A stretch of 64,000 nt of DNA, from contig NZ_PZKN01000008.1 in the NCBI RefSeq assembly GCF_003046795.1, forward strand, positions 1 through 64,000. The letters run 5' to 3'. Made by a program: the position numbers and the translations under genes. Under the pieces are notes generated by a model. The model was not told the origin of the DNA. It worked only from the letters and a program-made list of their open reading frames with translations, and did no database searches. This DNA comes from Desulfonatronum sp. SC1. Its GTDB lineage: Bacteria > Desulfobacterota > Desulfovibrionia > Desulfovibrionales > Desulfonatronaceae. Of this stretch, positions 8,500-17,410 are shown one piece after another; position 1 is the first letter of the stretch; each line of letters opens with the position of its first letter.

Positions 8500-9459
8500 C
8501 TAAACCGGTTTGTAGAACGGACTGAGCTGATCCCAAAACTTCGGCTCGCTGCAGCCGATGCAAGGATGACCGGCCTGCACGGGCCAGTTGGTTTCGTTGA
8601 ACTTGACCTTGGGACAGTTGTTGTAGGTGTCCGGTCCCTTGCAGCCGACCTCATACAGACACCAGCCTTTTCTGGCCTCTTCGGAGTCGAAGGACGGAGC
8701 GAACTCGTAGTTGAAGAAATGATCCAGTCGTTCACAGAGTTCATGGACCGATTCGCCGTAGAACAATTTCGGGCGATTCAGGCGATCCAGCTCCGGCATG
8801 CCCTTGGTCAGCAGATGCACCACGGTCCCGACGAAGTTGTAGGGACTGGGGGGACAGCCGGCGATGTTGATGGCCCGGGTCGGCAGTCCGAGGTGTTCCA
8901 TCAATTCGTTCACGCCCATGGCTTCCGTGGGATTGGGGTTCGCGGCCTGGACGCCGCCGAAGGTCGCGCAGGCGCCGATGGCGATGACGGCCTGGGCCTG
9001 GGGCAGGTACTTTTGGGCCATTTCCAGCATGGTGTGTCCGCCGACCATGCCGTAAACGCCGTTGTCCTTGGTCGGAATCGCGCCTTCCACCACGGCGATG
9101 AACCCGTGGGGCGAGGTGACGGCCTGCTCCAGGGCGGCTTCAGCCGGATCGCCGGCCGCGGCCATCAGGGTTTCGTGATAGTCCAGGGAAATGGTGTCCA
9201 GGATCAGTTCGTCGATGTAGGGATTGACCGTGCGCACCACGGCCATGGAGCAACCGGTGCATTCAGCGAAGTGGAAATACACCACGGACGGGCGGCGCGG
9301 ATCAGTGAGCGCGGCCGCGACTTGTTTGGCGAACGAGGCCTCCATGCCCATGGCCGCTGCCACCGCGGCACAGAACTTCATGAAATCGCGACGATTGACG
9401 CCACGACACGCGAGCCGTTTTTCGGCTTCGTCTCTGGCCAAGCCAACACTGAATTTCAT
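8500..9459 (-). CDS. hynB: Periplasmic [NiFe] hydrogenase, small subunit (Tat-exported)
   Basis: 319-aa electron-transfer subunit with three Fe-S clusters. The Tat signal is NRRDFMKF (R23-R24). The proximal-cluster motif CTGC is at Cys67/Cys70, followed by GACATFGG and GCPPSP. Medial/distal cluster cysteines lie in [14 protein letters not shown] and [15 protein letters not shown] stands 7 nt before the ATG at 9459, so this start is preferred over an in-frame longer reading. It has no C-terminal membrane anchor, consistent with a soluble periplasmic dimer passing electrons to cytochrome c3. Large subunit downstream. Confidence 0.95.
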   Translation of the reverse strand: MKFSVGLARDEAEKRLACRGVNRRDFMKFCAAVAAAMGMEASFAKQVAAALTDPRRPSVVYFHFAECTGCSMAVVRTVNPYIDELILDTISLDYHETLMAAAGDPAEAALEQAVTSPHGFIAVVEGAIPTKDNGVYGMVGGHTMLEMAQKYLPQAQAVIAIGACATFGGVQAANPNPTEAMGVNELMEHLGLPTRAINIAGCPPSPYNFVGTVVHLLTKGMPELDRLNRPKLFYGESVHELCERLDHFFNYEFAPSFDSEEARKGWCLYEVGCKGPDTYNNCPKVKFNETNWPVQAGHPCIGCSEPKFWDQLSPFYKPV

Positions 9460-10125
9460 AACCCACCTCCGTTTAGAGTGTTCATAACCAGGGCCTGTTG
9501 CGATATCGAGCCGTACGGGATCAGCCGGACCTGCCAAAACCCGTGAGGCTTTTTTTGAAAAGTTCAATTTTTCACGTGCTAATAACTGCTTTTACACTTT
9601 GAACTTTTCTTTGTCCTTGCGTTGAGGGTTGTGGGGAGAACCATTTGTGATGGAGTTCGCGCGGCGATAATGAAGGTGCTTGTGTAACACGTTCCGTGTT
9701 TTTGTTGTCTCCTGTACGCCGATTTGAAAAATTAGTAGCAAAATAGATAATGATCTCGATAGCCTCTATTCTTGCTGATTCTTAAACCGATTCCGGGGAA
9801 TAATGTCAAATAGGTAAAAACAATCATATGAGGCTGTTTCGATAGGCGGGGGCGTGAGAGACCTTGGCCAGGTTCTTGCCAAGGGCGACCGGGGTCGGCG
9901 CGGGGGCGAAGAGGTATGATCAGGAGCGGGGCGGCATGCCTGGTCGGCATCCATGATCAGCGGAGAGAGGCGGCTTCTGGGCCGGGAGATTGCGGGAGAA
10001 GATGGTGAAAGGAGGCGGGGATGACATGAGTTCGAAATAGAGAAATTGTGGGGAGATGCCCTTCGTATTCCGGCAGGCGGGGCATTCAATCATCAGGCCG
10101 GAGCGGTTGAACCGCCCCGGGCAGG
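9460..10125. other. Intergenic region upstream of the hydrogenase operon
   Basis: 666 bases without a gene I can support. It contains the hydrogenase promoter region, a degenerate copy of the intercistronic repeat (9555-9640), and an 11-bp inverted repeat CCGGAGCGGTT / GAACCGCCCCGG at 10098-10120 just after the serA stop. The last could fold as a hairpin but lacks a T tract. Short open frames on the minus strand (9732-10089) have low-complexity Pro/Ser/Arg translations and no ribosome-binding site. Confidence 0.5.
9555..9640 (+). repeat. Degenerate copy of the intercistronic repeat (copy E)
   Basis: The stretch GAAAAGTTCAA ... TTTGAACTTTTC with the following TTGTCCTTGCGTTGAGGG aligns to the core and right part of copies A and B but has many differences. 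It lacks clear ends. It looks like an eroded relic upstream of the hydrogenase genes. Confidence 0.5.
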
Positions 10126-11310
10126 TTAATAGGCGACCCGCCTGATGCCTTCGATGGCTCGCAGCGCGTCCGCAAGCTCGTTGGTGGGGGGCTGGTGGAT
10201 GATGTAGACGGTTTGGACCAGATTGTTCAGTTCGCGGGAATTGTTCTCCCGGATATTGATGCCCAGGTTGCCCAGGGTGGTGGCGATCTTCCCGAACATG
10301 CCCGGTTTGTCCTCGTGGGTGATGAAGATCGTGTAGATGCGTTTGCCCTCTTCCTCAACGGTTTCCCCGACGTTGACCGAGCTCTGGAAGTCGCCCCGGC
10401 GCAGATAGCTGACCACGACCTCGCTGATTTCCAGGCTGGTGCGGCGCACCGCGTTGCGGGTGCTGGCGCCCAGGTGGGCGCTGAAAATGATGTTCTCCAG
10501 TCCGCGCAGCCGGCTCAGAAAGGGCTCCCCCTCCCGCTTGGGCTCCACCTCGTAGCAGTCCAGGGCCGCCCCGGCGATGCGGTTGCTTTTCAAGGCGTCG
10601 TAGAGCGCTTTTTCAGAGACGTTTTTGCCCCGGGAGGCGTTGATCAAATAGGCGGAGGGCTTCATCATGGACAGTTCGGCATCGCCGATAACCACGTCCG
10701 TGCCCCCGGTATGCAGGCTGACGAAGTCGGACCTTTCCAGCAGTTCGGCCTTGGTATCCACATATTCCACTTCGGAATCCATGGCGTGATAGACGTCCAC
10801 CCCGATAACGCGCATGCCCAGGGCCTTGGCCTTGACCGCCAGAGCCTGGCCGATGCGGCCGCAACCGATGACGCCCAGGGTTTTGCCCATCAGTTCACTG
10901 CCCATGAACGCCTTCTTGTACCAGTGCCCGGCCTTCAGGGAGCAGTGGGCAAAGGGCACCCTGCGGGCCACGGCGAACATCAGTCCCAAGGCGTGCTCCG
11001 CGGCTGCATTAGTGTTCCCGTTGGGCGCGAACTTGACGATCACGCCGTATTCCCTGGCTGCTTCCTTGTCGATATTGTCCGTGCCCACGCCGCCGCGACC
11101 GACGATCTTCAGCTTGGCCCCGTTTCCGGCGCCGACCTCGATGACCTGCCGAGTGACCTTTGTGGCGCTGCGCACGATGAGCGCGTCAAATTCCGCGATG
11201 TCCGCCAGGAGTTGGTCCGGGTCGCGTTTGACCGTATCCACCTCGAAGCCTTCTTGCGAAAGATAGTAGAGAGCCTCGTCCGCCAATCCGTCATTGGCCA
11301 GAATTTTCAT
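10126..11310 (-). CDS. serA: D-3-phosphoglycerate dehydrogenase
   Basis: 394 aa. It catalyses the first step of serine synthesis, 3-phosphoglycerate to 3-phosphohydroxypyruvate with NAD. An N-terminal substrate lobe is followed by the Rossmann NAD-binding motif GVIGCGRIGQ, the NINASRGK region, the catalytic His in FSAHLGAST, and a C-terminal ACT domain (ITHEDKPGMFGKIATTL) for serine feedback. Length matches the short E. coli-like form. It is 3 nt downstream of the aminotransferase gene, so the two form an operon that would supply phosphoserine. Confidence 0.93.
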   Translation of the reverse strand: MKILANDGLADEALYYLSQEGFEVDTVKRDPDQLLADIAEFDALIVRSATKVTRQVIEVGAGNGAKLKIVGRGGVGTDNIDKEAAREYGVIVKFAPNGNTNAAAEHALGLMFAVARRVPFAHCSLKAGHWYKKAFMGSELMGKTLGVIGCGRIGQALAVKAKALGMRVIGVDVYHAMDSEVEYVDTKAELLERSDFVSLHTGGTDVVIGDAELSMMKPSAYLINASRGKNVSEKALYDALKSNRIAGAALDCYEVEPKREGEPFLSRLRGLENIIFSAHLGASTRNAVRRTSLEISEVVVSYLRRGDFQSSVNVGETVEEEGKRIYTIFITHEDKPGMFGKIATTLGNLGINIRENNSRELNNLVQTVYIIHQPPTNELADALRAIEGIRRVAY

Positions 11311-11313
11311 CAG

Positions 11314-12456
11314 CTACCTCCCGAGTAAGGCATTTTGCAGGTCGTACAGATAGGTTTCGAGCATCTCCGGCGTGATGTCGCCCATGTGCCCGATACGGAA
11401 CACGGCGGCCTTGCCCTCGGCCGCCAGGGAGTCATTCAGTTTGCCGTAACCGGGATCAAACAGGTAGCCCTTGGAGCGCATGGTTTCCTTGAGCGCCTTC
11501 AGATCCTTGGGGGACATGCCCAGGGGGCATCGTACCGCGGTCAGGGTGGGCGATCGGTGCCCGGATTGGGCGAACAGCTCGAAGCCGTCCTGTGCGTCAA
11601 CCCAGGCATGCACCATGTCCCGCATCCTGATGTGGCGGTTGAAACGGTTTTGCACGCCCTCGCGGTGGACGATATGATCGAGTTGGACGAACATCTGGTT
11701 GGCCAGGGTGCCGTTGGGGGTGGTCAGCGTTTGGGCCTTGGAAGCGCGCCCAAGCTGGCCCAGGATGTCCGACGAATGGCCTCGGAACTCCACCTTTTCG
11801 GCCTTGGCAAAGGCATCAGGGCCGATGAAGGCGATCCCGAAACCGGCGGGCAGTCCCAGGGATTTCTGGGTGGCGGTGCAGTACATGGTCGGCCGGGCCT
11901 CGTTGATTTCGCTGGGCGCTCCGCCGAAAATGGATACCCCGTCCACCAGGGGCAGCGCCCCGTGGGCGCGGATCAGAGCGCAGGCCGCCACGGTGTCGTT
12001 GGTCACGCCGGTGGAGGTCTCGTTGTGGGTGATGGTCACCACCTGGGGGCTGGTTTTCCGCAGGCGTTGTTCCAAGACCGCCAAATCCATGGCCCGGCCC
12101 GGCTCGAAGCGGAGTTGCTCGGCCTTCTTGCCGTTGACCACGGCCATCTTGTGATACAGATCGCCAAAGGCGCCCACGGATACGTTCAGGACCACGTCGT
12201 CCGCGGCGACAAGCGAGCGGATGGACGATTCCATGGCCGTGGAGCCCGAACCGTTGTAGATGACAACCTGGTAATCCGTGTCGGCGGGCAGCCCGGCCAA
12301 GGTCTTGAGATTGGCAATAATCGGGGCGAACCGCTTATTGTTCTCCGCGTCGCGGTGGCCGAATTCCGGCAGCAGGGCAGCCTGCTTCACCTCTTCCCGA
12401 ATATACGTGGGGCCGGTGATGAACAGTTTCAAGGGGGCAAAATCAGAGTGATGCAT
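11314..12456 (-). CDS. Class V aminotransferase, likely phosphoserine/serine-pyruvate type
   Basis: 380-aa PLP enzyme of the alanine-glyoxylate/serine-pyruvate/phosphoserine aminotransferase family. Visible are GPTYIREEV near the start, the NGSGSTAMES phosphate-binding loop, HNETSTGV, the cofactor Asp in PLVDGVSIFG and the PLP lysine in TATQKSLGLPAGFG. Paired with serA, it most likely makes phosphoserine (SerC role), though a glyoxylate aminotransferase role is possible. The ATG at 12456 is preceded by GAGGT. An upstream in-frame ATG gives a low-quality extension and is not used. Confidence 0.85.
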   Translation of the reverse strand: MHHSDFAPLKLFITGPTYIREEVKQAALLPEFGHRDAENNKRFAPIIANLKTLAGLPADTDYQVVIYNGSGSTAMESSIRSLVAADDVVLNVSVGAFGDLYHKMAVVNGKKAEQLRFEPGRAMDLAVLEQRLRKTSPQVVTITHNETSTGVTNDTVAACALIRAHGALPLVDGVSIFGGAPSEINEARPTMYCTATQKSLGLPAGFGIAFIGPDAFAKAEKVEFRGHSSDILGQLGRASKAQTLTTPNGTLANQMFVQLDHIVHREGVQNRFNRHIRMRDMVHAWVDAQDGFELFAQSGHRSPTLTAVRCPLGMSPKDLKALKETMRSKGYLFDPGYGKLNDSLAAEGKAAVFRIGHMGDITPEMLETYLYDLQNALLGR

Positions 12457-12958
12457 GAAGATACCTCGCAACGATGATGACTGTGATGATTCCCGCCCCG
12501 GGGAGCGCACGGAACGGGCATTAAATACTGAGGGAAAAATGAGGCGGCCGAGAGCATTTGGCCGTGTCCGGAGCCTATCCAGCGACCTTTCGGTCTGGCC
12601 GCTTTACATGATTCTGGATAAGATGCAACAGGTGGAGATGCGGATACCAGGGCAGATTTGTTTTCGATTCCTCGGGCGCTTTCCGGATCGGTATCGATTT
12701 CGACTGATGCCGGCCTTTCCCGGGGACACGCCCTGAACACTCAATCGACTACTATACTGGGATTTTTGAAGTTTCACAGAGAACAATTTTGTACTGACCC
12801 TTAGGCGGAACCTCTTGCTGATTCGTGCTGTTTCGGGATACGTGAGGCCACGTTCAGGGCGTACTTCTCTCCGCCTGGCCTCCTTGAAACCTTTGAACCA
12901 TCCGCAAGGCCCTGTCCTCGGAAACGACATGCATGGAGCGAACACGCACGGATACGCA
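12457..12958. other. Divergent intergenic region
   Basis: About 500 bases between the serine genes (leftwards) and the TIM-barrel/apgM/nadM group (rightwards). It should contain promoters for both. I see no RNA gene, repeat or terminator in it. Confidence 0.4.
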
Positions 12959-13819
12959 ATGAACCATTTCCCGGCTTTGGCCTTTACCGCGGACGCCTCG
13001 GACCCGGCTTCCAGGCTGCGCTGGGTTAGCGAGCAGGCCGAGGCGGTGGAGTTTTCTCCGGACCCGGAGCGGCTGGACCGGCTTCCGGAAATGGTTCGGC
13101 CTTTCTTGACCGCCGGTCTTTCCGTCCGATACCACACCAGATATTTCGAGCATGAACTGGGACACGCCGATCCGGTCCGGGCCGGTCAGGCCCTGGAGGC
13201 GCACGTGCGCACCCTGCGGGCCATGTCCGGACTGGGGGAGCCCGCGGTCACGGTGCATACCGGGCTTGACCCGCATCAGCCGGCGCATGAGCCGACCTTC
13301 GTGGAGAACCTGGCCCGGCTGGTGGAATGTGGAAGGGGGCTGGGCATCAAAGTCTGCCTGGAGAACCTGCGGCGCGGGCCTTCCAGCGATCCGGCGAACG
13401 TACTGCGGTGGGCCAAGGCCTCCGGGGCGATGATCACCCTGGACGTCGGTCACGCCCTGGGCTCGGAAGCCGCGCTAAGCGGCCGTTGTCCCGCGGAAAG
13501 GTTCGTGGATATCTTCGCGGATCGGCTGTTCGCGGTTCACATCTACGGTCGCGAAGACGACCAGGGCCATCACCCCATCGAGGACGTCGCTCCGTTCAGG
13601 CCGTTCATCGTCAAGCTCGCTCGAACCGGGTGCGCCTGGTGGACCATCGAATTGCAAAGCCCGGCGCACGCTCAGGACACCCGTGCCTTGCTCCTGAAGG
13701 AACTGGCGGCCATCTCCTCTCCGGCCTGCTCAAACCAGCACCCATCCGAACCTCCCGCTTCCCGTCGCATGAACTCAAACCACGCCTCTTGTTGCCCATG
13801 CCCGACAAATGCCTGTTGA
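12959..13819 (+). CDS. Sugar phosphate isomerase/epimerase-like TIM-barrel protein
   Basis: About 286 aa, of the xylose isomerase-like/AP endonuclease 2 TIM-barrel superfamily. Metal-site strands are recognisable: VTVHTGLDP, KVCLENL, ITLDVGHA, VHIYGREDD(Q)GHH and WWTIEL, giving the usual His/Glu/Asp ligands. Substrate is unknown. The start is uncertain: an in-frame ATG at 12929 is also possible, and neither has a strong ribosome-binding site. The gene runs 22 nt into apgM in another frame, giving a Cys/Pro-rich C-terminus (ASCCPCPTNAC). Likely translationally coupled to apgM. Confidence 0.75.
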   Translation: MNHFPALAFTADASDPASRLRWVSEQAEAVEFSPDPERLDRLPEMVRPFLTAGLSVRYHTRYFEHELGHADPVRAGQALEAHVRTLRAMSGLGEPAVTVHTGLDPHQPAHEPTFVENLARLVECGRGLGIKVCLENLRRGPSSDPANVLRWAKASGAMITLDVGHALGSEAALSGRCPAERFVDIFADRLFAVHIYGREDDQGHHPIEDVAPFRPFIVKLARTGCAWWTIELQSPAHAQDTRALLLKELAAISSPACSNQHPSEPPASRRMNSNHASCCPCPTNAC

Positions 13820-15159
13820 TCGTTCTGGACGGACTGGGGGATCGCTCCCATGAGGTCCTGGATTGGCGAACCCCGCTCCAGGCCTCCTACACGCCGCATC
13901 TGGACCGCCTGGCCCGAAACGGTGCCAACGGCCTGTACCACGCCGGCACCCTGGGCGAGGCTCTGCCCAGCGAAACCGCGCATTTTGCAATATTCGGTTA
14001 TGATCGGAAGGAGTTTCCCGGGCGAGGGCCCCTGGAAGCCTTGGGTGCCGGGGTGGATTTATCCCGGGACGAAGTCGCCATCCTGGCGCACTTCGCGGCC
14101 CTGGAAGAGCGGGACGGCTGCCTGGCTCTGGTCCGGGACGTGCCCCAGGTCGAGGAAGAGGAGGTCGCCGCCCTGATTCGGGCGGTGGACATGTGGGAAC
14201 AGGACGGCATCCGGGTTCGGTACGTCCCGGTCAAGGGCGTGTTCGGCGTGCTGGTGCTTTCCGGCGATGTTTCTCCGGACATCACGGACACCGGGCCAAT
14301 GCGCGACGGCCGGTTCCTGTCGGACGTGCTGCCCTTGGTCTCGAAACATGCCAGGAGAGCAGGACCGGATGGGCCAGATGGGACGGATGGGGCGGAGAGC
14401 GATGAGGTTCGGGCCCGGAGGACGGCCAATGTGTTGCGGGCCTACCTTCTGCACGTTTGGCGCACCTTGCGGGAGCATCCGCTGAATGCCCGGCGCAGGG
14501 GGGCCGGGCTGCCGCCCGTCACGGGACTGGTCACCCAGCGCGCGGGAAGATTGTGTCCGGTGCAGCCGTTTTCCCGACGTTTCGGCCTGCGCGGCCTGAG
14601 CATCGCTTCGGGCGCGGTGTTTCGCGGATTGGCCCGGTATCTGGGCATGGATTGGCAAGCGCCGCGAGACACCGGCAATTTGCAGGCGGACTTTGCCCAT
14701 GATCTGGCCGCCGTGCCTGGGCTTTTCGACCGGTACGACTTCATTCATCTGCACACCAAGGCCCCGGATGAGGCGGCCCATGCCAAGGATCCCCTGCTCA
14801 AGAAATCGGTGATCGAAGCCCTGGATCAGGCTTTGGGGAACGTTGAGGATTCCTTGCTGAAAGATCCGGACCTGTTGGTGGTGGTCACCGCGGATCACTC
14901 CACCCCCAGTTCCGGAAACATGATTCACTCCGGCGAGCCGGTCCCCTTGCTGTTCCACGGAAACGGGGTCCGGCGGGACATGGTGGATCGCTTCGATGAG
15001 ATCCACGCCGCGTCGGGATGCCTGGGCGGGGTCCGTGGGCGGGAACTGCTTCGGCTGGCCCTGAATCACCTGGACATGGCCCGCCTGGAGGGGATCCGGG
15101 ACACCCCGGATGAGTGCCTGTATTGGCCCGGAGACTACCAGCCCTTGCCAGTCCGTTGA
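13798..15159 (+). CDS. apgM: Cofactor-independent phosphoglycerate mutase, archaeal type
   Basis: 453 aa. It interconverts 2- and 3-phosphoglycerate and belongs to the alkaline phosphatase superfamily. The N-terminal metal site appears as LLIVLDGLGDR, the catalytic Ser region as LPSETAHFAIFGYD (nucleophile likely in PSETAH), and the C-terminal metal ligands as HLHTKAPDEAAHAKD and VVTADHSTPS. The archaeal-type enzyme is common in Deltaproteobacteria. The start overlaps the end of the upstream gene by 22 nt. The final TGA lies inside repeat copy B, which therefore supplies the stop codon. Confidence 0.9.
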   Translation: MPDKCLLIVLDGLGDRSHEVLDWRTPLQASYTPHLDRLARNGANGLYHAGTLGEALPSETAHFAIFGYDRKEFPGRGPLEALGAGVDLSRDEVAILAHFAALEERDGCLALVRDVPQVEEEEVAALIRAVDMWEQDGIRVRYVPVKGVFGVLVLSGDVSPDITDTGPMRDGRFLSDVLPLVSKHARRAGPDGPDGTDGAESDEVRARRTANVLRAYLLHVWRTLREHPLNARRRGAGLPPVTGLVTQRAGRLCPVQPFSRRFGLRGLSIASGAVFRGLARYLGMDWQAPRDTGNLQADFAHDLAAVPGLFDRYDFIHLHTKAPDEAAHAKDPLLKKSVIEALDQALGNVEDSLLKDPDLLVVVTADHSTPSSGNMIHSGEPVPLLFHGNGVRRDMVDRFDEIHAASGCLGGVRGRELLRLALNHLDMARLEGIRDTPDECLYWPGDYQPLPVR

Positions 15160-15297
15160 AAAACCCCCAATTGCTGCGTCGCTGCAAAAAGTTCAAACTC
15201 TCACGTATGAATAAATACGCTTCGACCTTGAACTTTTTTTGCTCCTTGCACTTGGGATTTTTGAACGGACTGTCAGACAAGGACTTTTTCAACAGTC
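15151..15297 (+). repeat. Intercistronic structured repeat, short form (copy B)
   Basis: About 147 bp between apgM and the adenylyltransferase gene, overlapping the apgM stop codon. Ends read GTCCGTTGAAAAAC and CTTTTTCAACAGTC, an inverted pair. The central hairpin is AAAAAGTTCAA / TTGAACTTTTT. Confidence 0.87.
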
Positions 15298-15327
15298 AGT
15301 TAACCCAATATCCGCATGGAAGCTCAG

Positions 15328-15888
15328 ATGTACGACATCGGCGTGATTCACGGGCGATTCCAGGTGCCCCACAACGACCACCTCAAATACCTGTTGGTCG
15401 GCAAGGCGCTGTGCCGTCACCTGATCGTGGGCATCACCAACCCGGACCCCAGCCTGACCGTCGATACGGCTTCGGACCGCAAGCGTTCCAGCGCCCTGGC
15501 CAATCCCCTGACCTATTACGAGCGCTTGGTCATTCTGCGCGACGTCCTCTTGGAAGCTGGCATCAACCAGACGCGGACGACCATCGTCCCCCTGCCCATC
15601 ACCCACCCCGAACTCTACCGCCACTACGTTCCCCTGGACGCGGTCTTTCTGCTTTCCATCTGCGACGACTGGGGCCGCCACAAACTGAGCCAGTTCCAGG
15701 CCCTGGGCCTGCGAACCCACGTTCTTTGGGACGTTCCCCCGGACCAGAAAGGCATCAGCGGCACGGAAGTCCGCCAGGCCATGATCGACGACCACCCCTG
15801 GGAACACCTGACCCCGGCGGCCACGGTCCGGCACTGCCGGGCCTGGAACATCGCCGAAAGATTGCGAACGATCCGGAATGTTGAATGA
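15328..15888 (+). CDS. Nicotinamide-nucleotide adenylyltransferase-like protein
   Basis: 186-aa nucleotidyltransferase of the archaeal NadM/NadR type, probably adding AMP to NMN (or nicotinate mononucleotide) to make NAD. The nucleotide-binding signature is GRFQVPHNDHLKYLL (GRFxPxHxxH class), with the second motif in KGISGTEVRQAM, equivalent to the usual SST/GTxIR. GGAAG 5 nt upstream favours the ATG at 15328 over 15316. It lies after apgM and repeat B. A weak terminator follows. Confidence 0.8.
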   Translation: MYDIGVIHGRFQVPHNDHLKYLLVGKALCRHLIVGITNPDPSLTVDTASDRKRSSALANPLTYYERLVILRDVLLEAGINQTRTTIVPLPITHPELYRHYVPLDAVFLLSICDDWGRHKLSQFQALGLRTHVLWDVPPDQKGISGTEVRQAMIDDHPWEHLTPAATVRHCRAWNIAERLRTIRNVE

Positions 15889-15931
15889 AGTTGTTTTTTT
15901 AAGAATTTCGGGCTTTTTTCTTCCCTCGTCG

Positions 15932-15952
15932 GAATCCTCAGAGGATTCTTTT
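15932..15952 (+). terminator. Weak terminator after the adenylyltransferase gene
   Basis: GAATCC / GGATTC stem with a 5-nt loop followed by TTTT. Short stem, so moderate support only. The rest of 15889-16209 shows nothing else I can identify. Confidence 0.5.
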
Positions 15953-16209
15953 CCATAGCTTTGGGTTGAGGCTACACCATCATTGACCCTGTCCGGGGCA
16001 AGTGGCGTGTTTTCGTCGCCAAGCCCAATGGGGTTGTTTCTATCCCTTATCAACGGTTTGGCGGTTCACATTCCATCTTGTTCCGGGTAGATTCGCGCGG
16101 GTTGAATCGTTGTCCGCCGGGTCGCCTTTCTCAACGCGGTCTTTGGATGGATGTCGGTGGGCAAGAGGCGGCTGTGTTTTCACTGAATATGATCATGGAG
16201 CAAAGAAAG

Positions 16210-17277
16210 ATGAATAGACGATTGGCGACGTTGCTGCTGGTCGCGGTATTTTGCTGGGGGAGCGGGGGAGCTTTGTGGGCTCAGCCGCCTGGGCAGCAGG
16301 GAGGCCCGCCGCCGGCGGTGGTCGTGACGGCTCTGGTCGCGTCCGGGGAGATGATTGAGGAGCAAGAGTTCGTGGGCACGGTCTTTTTTCAGGAAACCTC
16401 CCTGGTGGCTTCCGAGGTCAGCGGTCGGGTGCTTGAGGTCCATTTCGAGCAGGGCGATCGGGTTCGCCGCGGCGACAAGCTAGTGACCATGGACGGGGTG
16501 CTCAAGTCCAAGGATCTCCAGTCCCGCCGAGCCCAGCGGGAGGAAGTCCTGTCTGAATTGTCCCGTGTCCAGCGGGAGTTGGACCGGATGCGGCGACTCT
16601 TCGATCAGGGGACCGTTGCCGAACAGGAGTACGAGAAGGTCAAATTTCTCGCCAGTGCGCTGGAGCGTCGAGCCGAATCCCTGGCCGCGGAAATCGCCCG
16701 GATTCAGGAGGAAGTGCGAATGCTGGAGGTTCTTGCTCCCTTCGACGGAGTGGTCCTGACCCGGCTGAGCAATCTCGGAGAGTGGCTGTCTTCGGGCTCC
16801 CCCGTGGCCGAAGTGGCGCGGGACGACGTGGTGGACATCCTGGTCAACGTTCCCGTGGACGTGGCTTTGGACCTGGAACTGGGTCAGGTCGCGCGGGGAA
16901 GCGCCGCGGGCCGGGAACTGGTGGGCCGGGTCCAGGCCGTGGTACCTCGGGGCGACGTGGGCTCGCGGACGTTTCCGGTCAAGGTTCGGCTGCCCAACGA
17001 GCACGGTCTTTTGGAAGGCATGGAGGTGCGGATGTACCTGCCCACCGGCCAGCGTCACGAGGGGTTGACCGTTCCCCGGGACGCCGTGGTTCCCAGCCCC
17101 ATGGGCCAGGTGATTTTCCTGGTCCGGGACGGCCAAGCCCAAATGATCCCGGTCTCGGTCTCCGCCTTTGCCCGTGATACGGCTGGAATAGAAGCCCAGG
17201 GCGTCGAGCCCGGCGAGCATGTGGTGGTCAAAGGCCAGGAGCGCCTGCGCGATGGACAGCCGGTGCGGGCAGAGTGA
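16210..17277 (+). CDS. RND efflux periplasmic adaptor (membrane fusion protein)
   Basis: 355 aa. It has an N-terminal signal peptide (residues ~1-24, ending ALWA), a first lipoyl half (ASEVSGRVLEVHFEQGDRVRRGDKL), a coiled-coil hairpin (~residues 95-175, Glu/Arg/Leu-rich), a second lipoyl half (LAPFDGVVLTRLSNLGEWL) and beta-barrel domains. This is the adaptor that links the inner-membrane RND pump to an outer-membrane channel, which is not encoded nearby. GGAG at 16197-16200 selects the ATG at 16210. The pump gene follows. Substrate cannot be told. Confidence 0.9.
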   Translation: MNRRLATLLLVAVFCWGSGGALWAQPPGQQGGPPPAVVVTALVASGEMIEEQEFVGTVFFQETSLVASEVSGRVLEVHFEQGDRVRRGDKLVTMDGVLKSKDLQSRRAQREEVLSELSRVQRELDRMRRLFDQGTVAEQEYEKVKFLASALERRAESLAAEIARIQEEVRMLEVLAPFDGVVLTRLSNLGEWLSSGSPVAEVARDDVVDILVNVPVDVALDLELGQVARGSAAGRELVGRVQAVVPRGDVGSRTFPVKVRLPNEHGLLEGMEVRMYLPTGQRHEGLTVPRDAVVPSPMGQVIFLVRDGQAQMIPVSVSAFARDTAGIEAQGVEPGEHVVVKGQERLRDGQPVRAE

Positions 17278-17370
17278 TTGGTGAAGTGTGAAGGTGAAGT
17301 GTGAAAGGTGAAATGTGAACCTCGCTATTGGCGTCCACTCCCCCCCTGAACCGCAAACCTCATCAGCCCT

Positions 17371-17410
17371 TGAACCGCTGAACCGTTGAACCGTTGAACC
17401 CTTGAACCGT
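17371..17410 (+). repeat. Octamer tandem repeat (TGAACCGT)
   Basis: Five head-to-tail octamers: TGAACCGC, TGAACCGT twice, TGAACCCT, TGAACCGT, then a partial GAACCCC. Looser GTGAAG/GTGTGAA repeats lie at ~17281-17325. The array ends 15 bases before the RND pump start codon, which has no ribosome-binding site. A related repeat lies at 46742-46818. Confidence 0.85.

Noticed and set aside
9732-10089. Small protein on the minus strand
   Set aside because: Pro/Ser/Arg-rich, no ribosome-binding site, no similarity.
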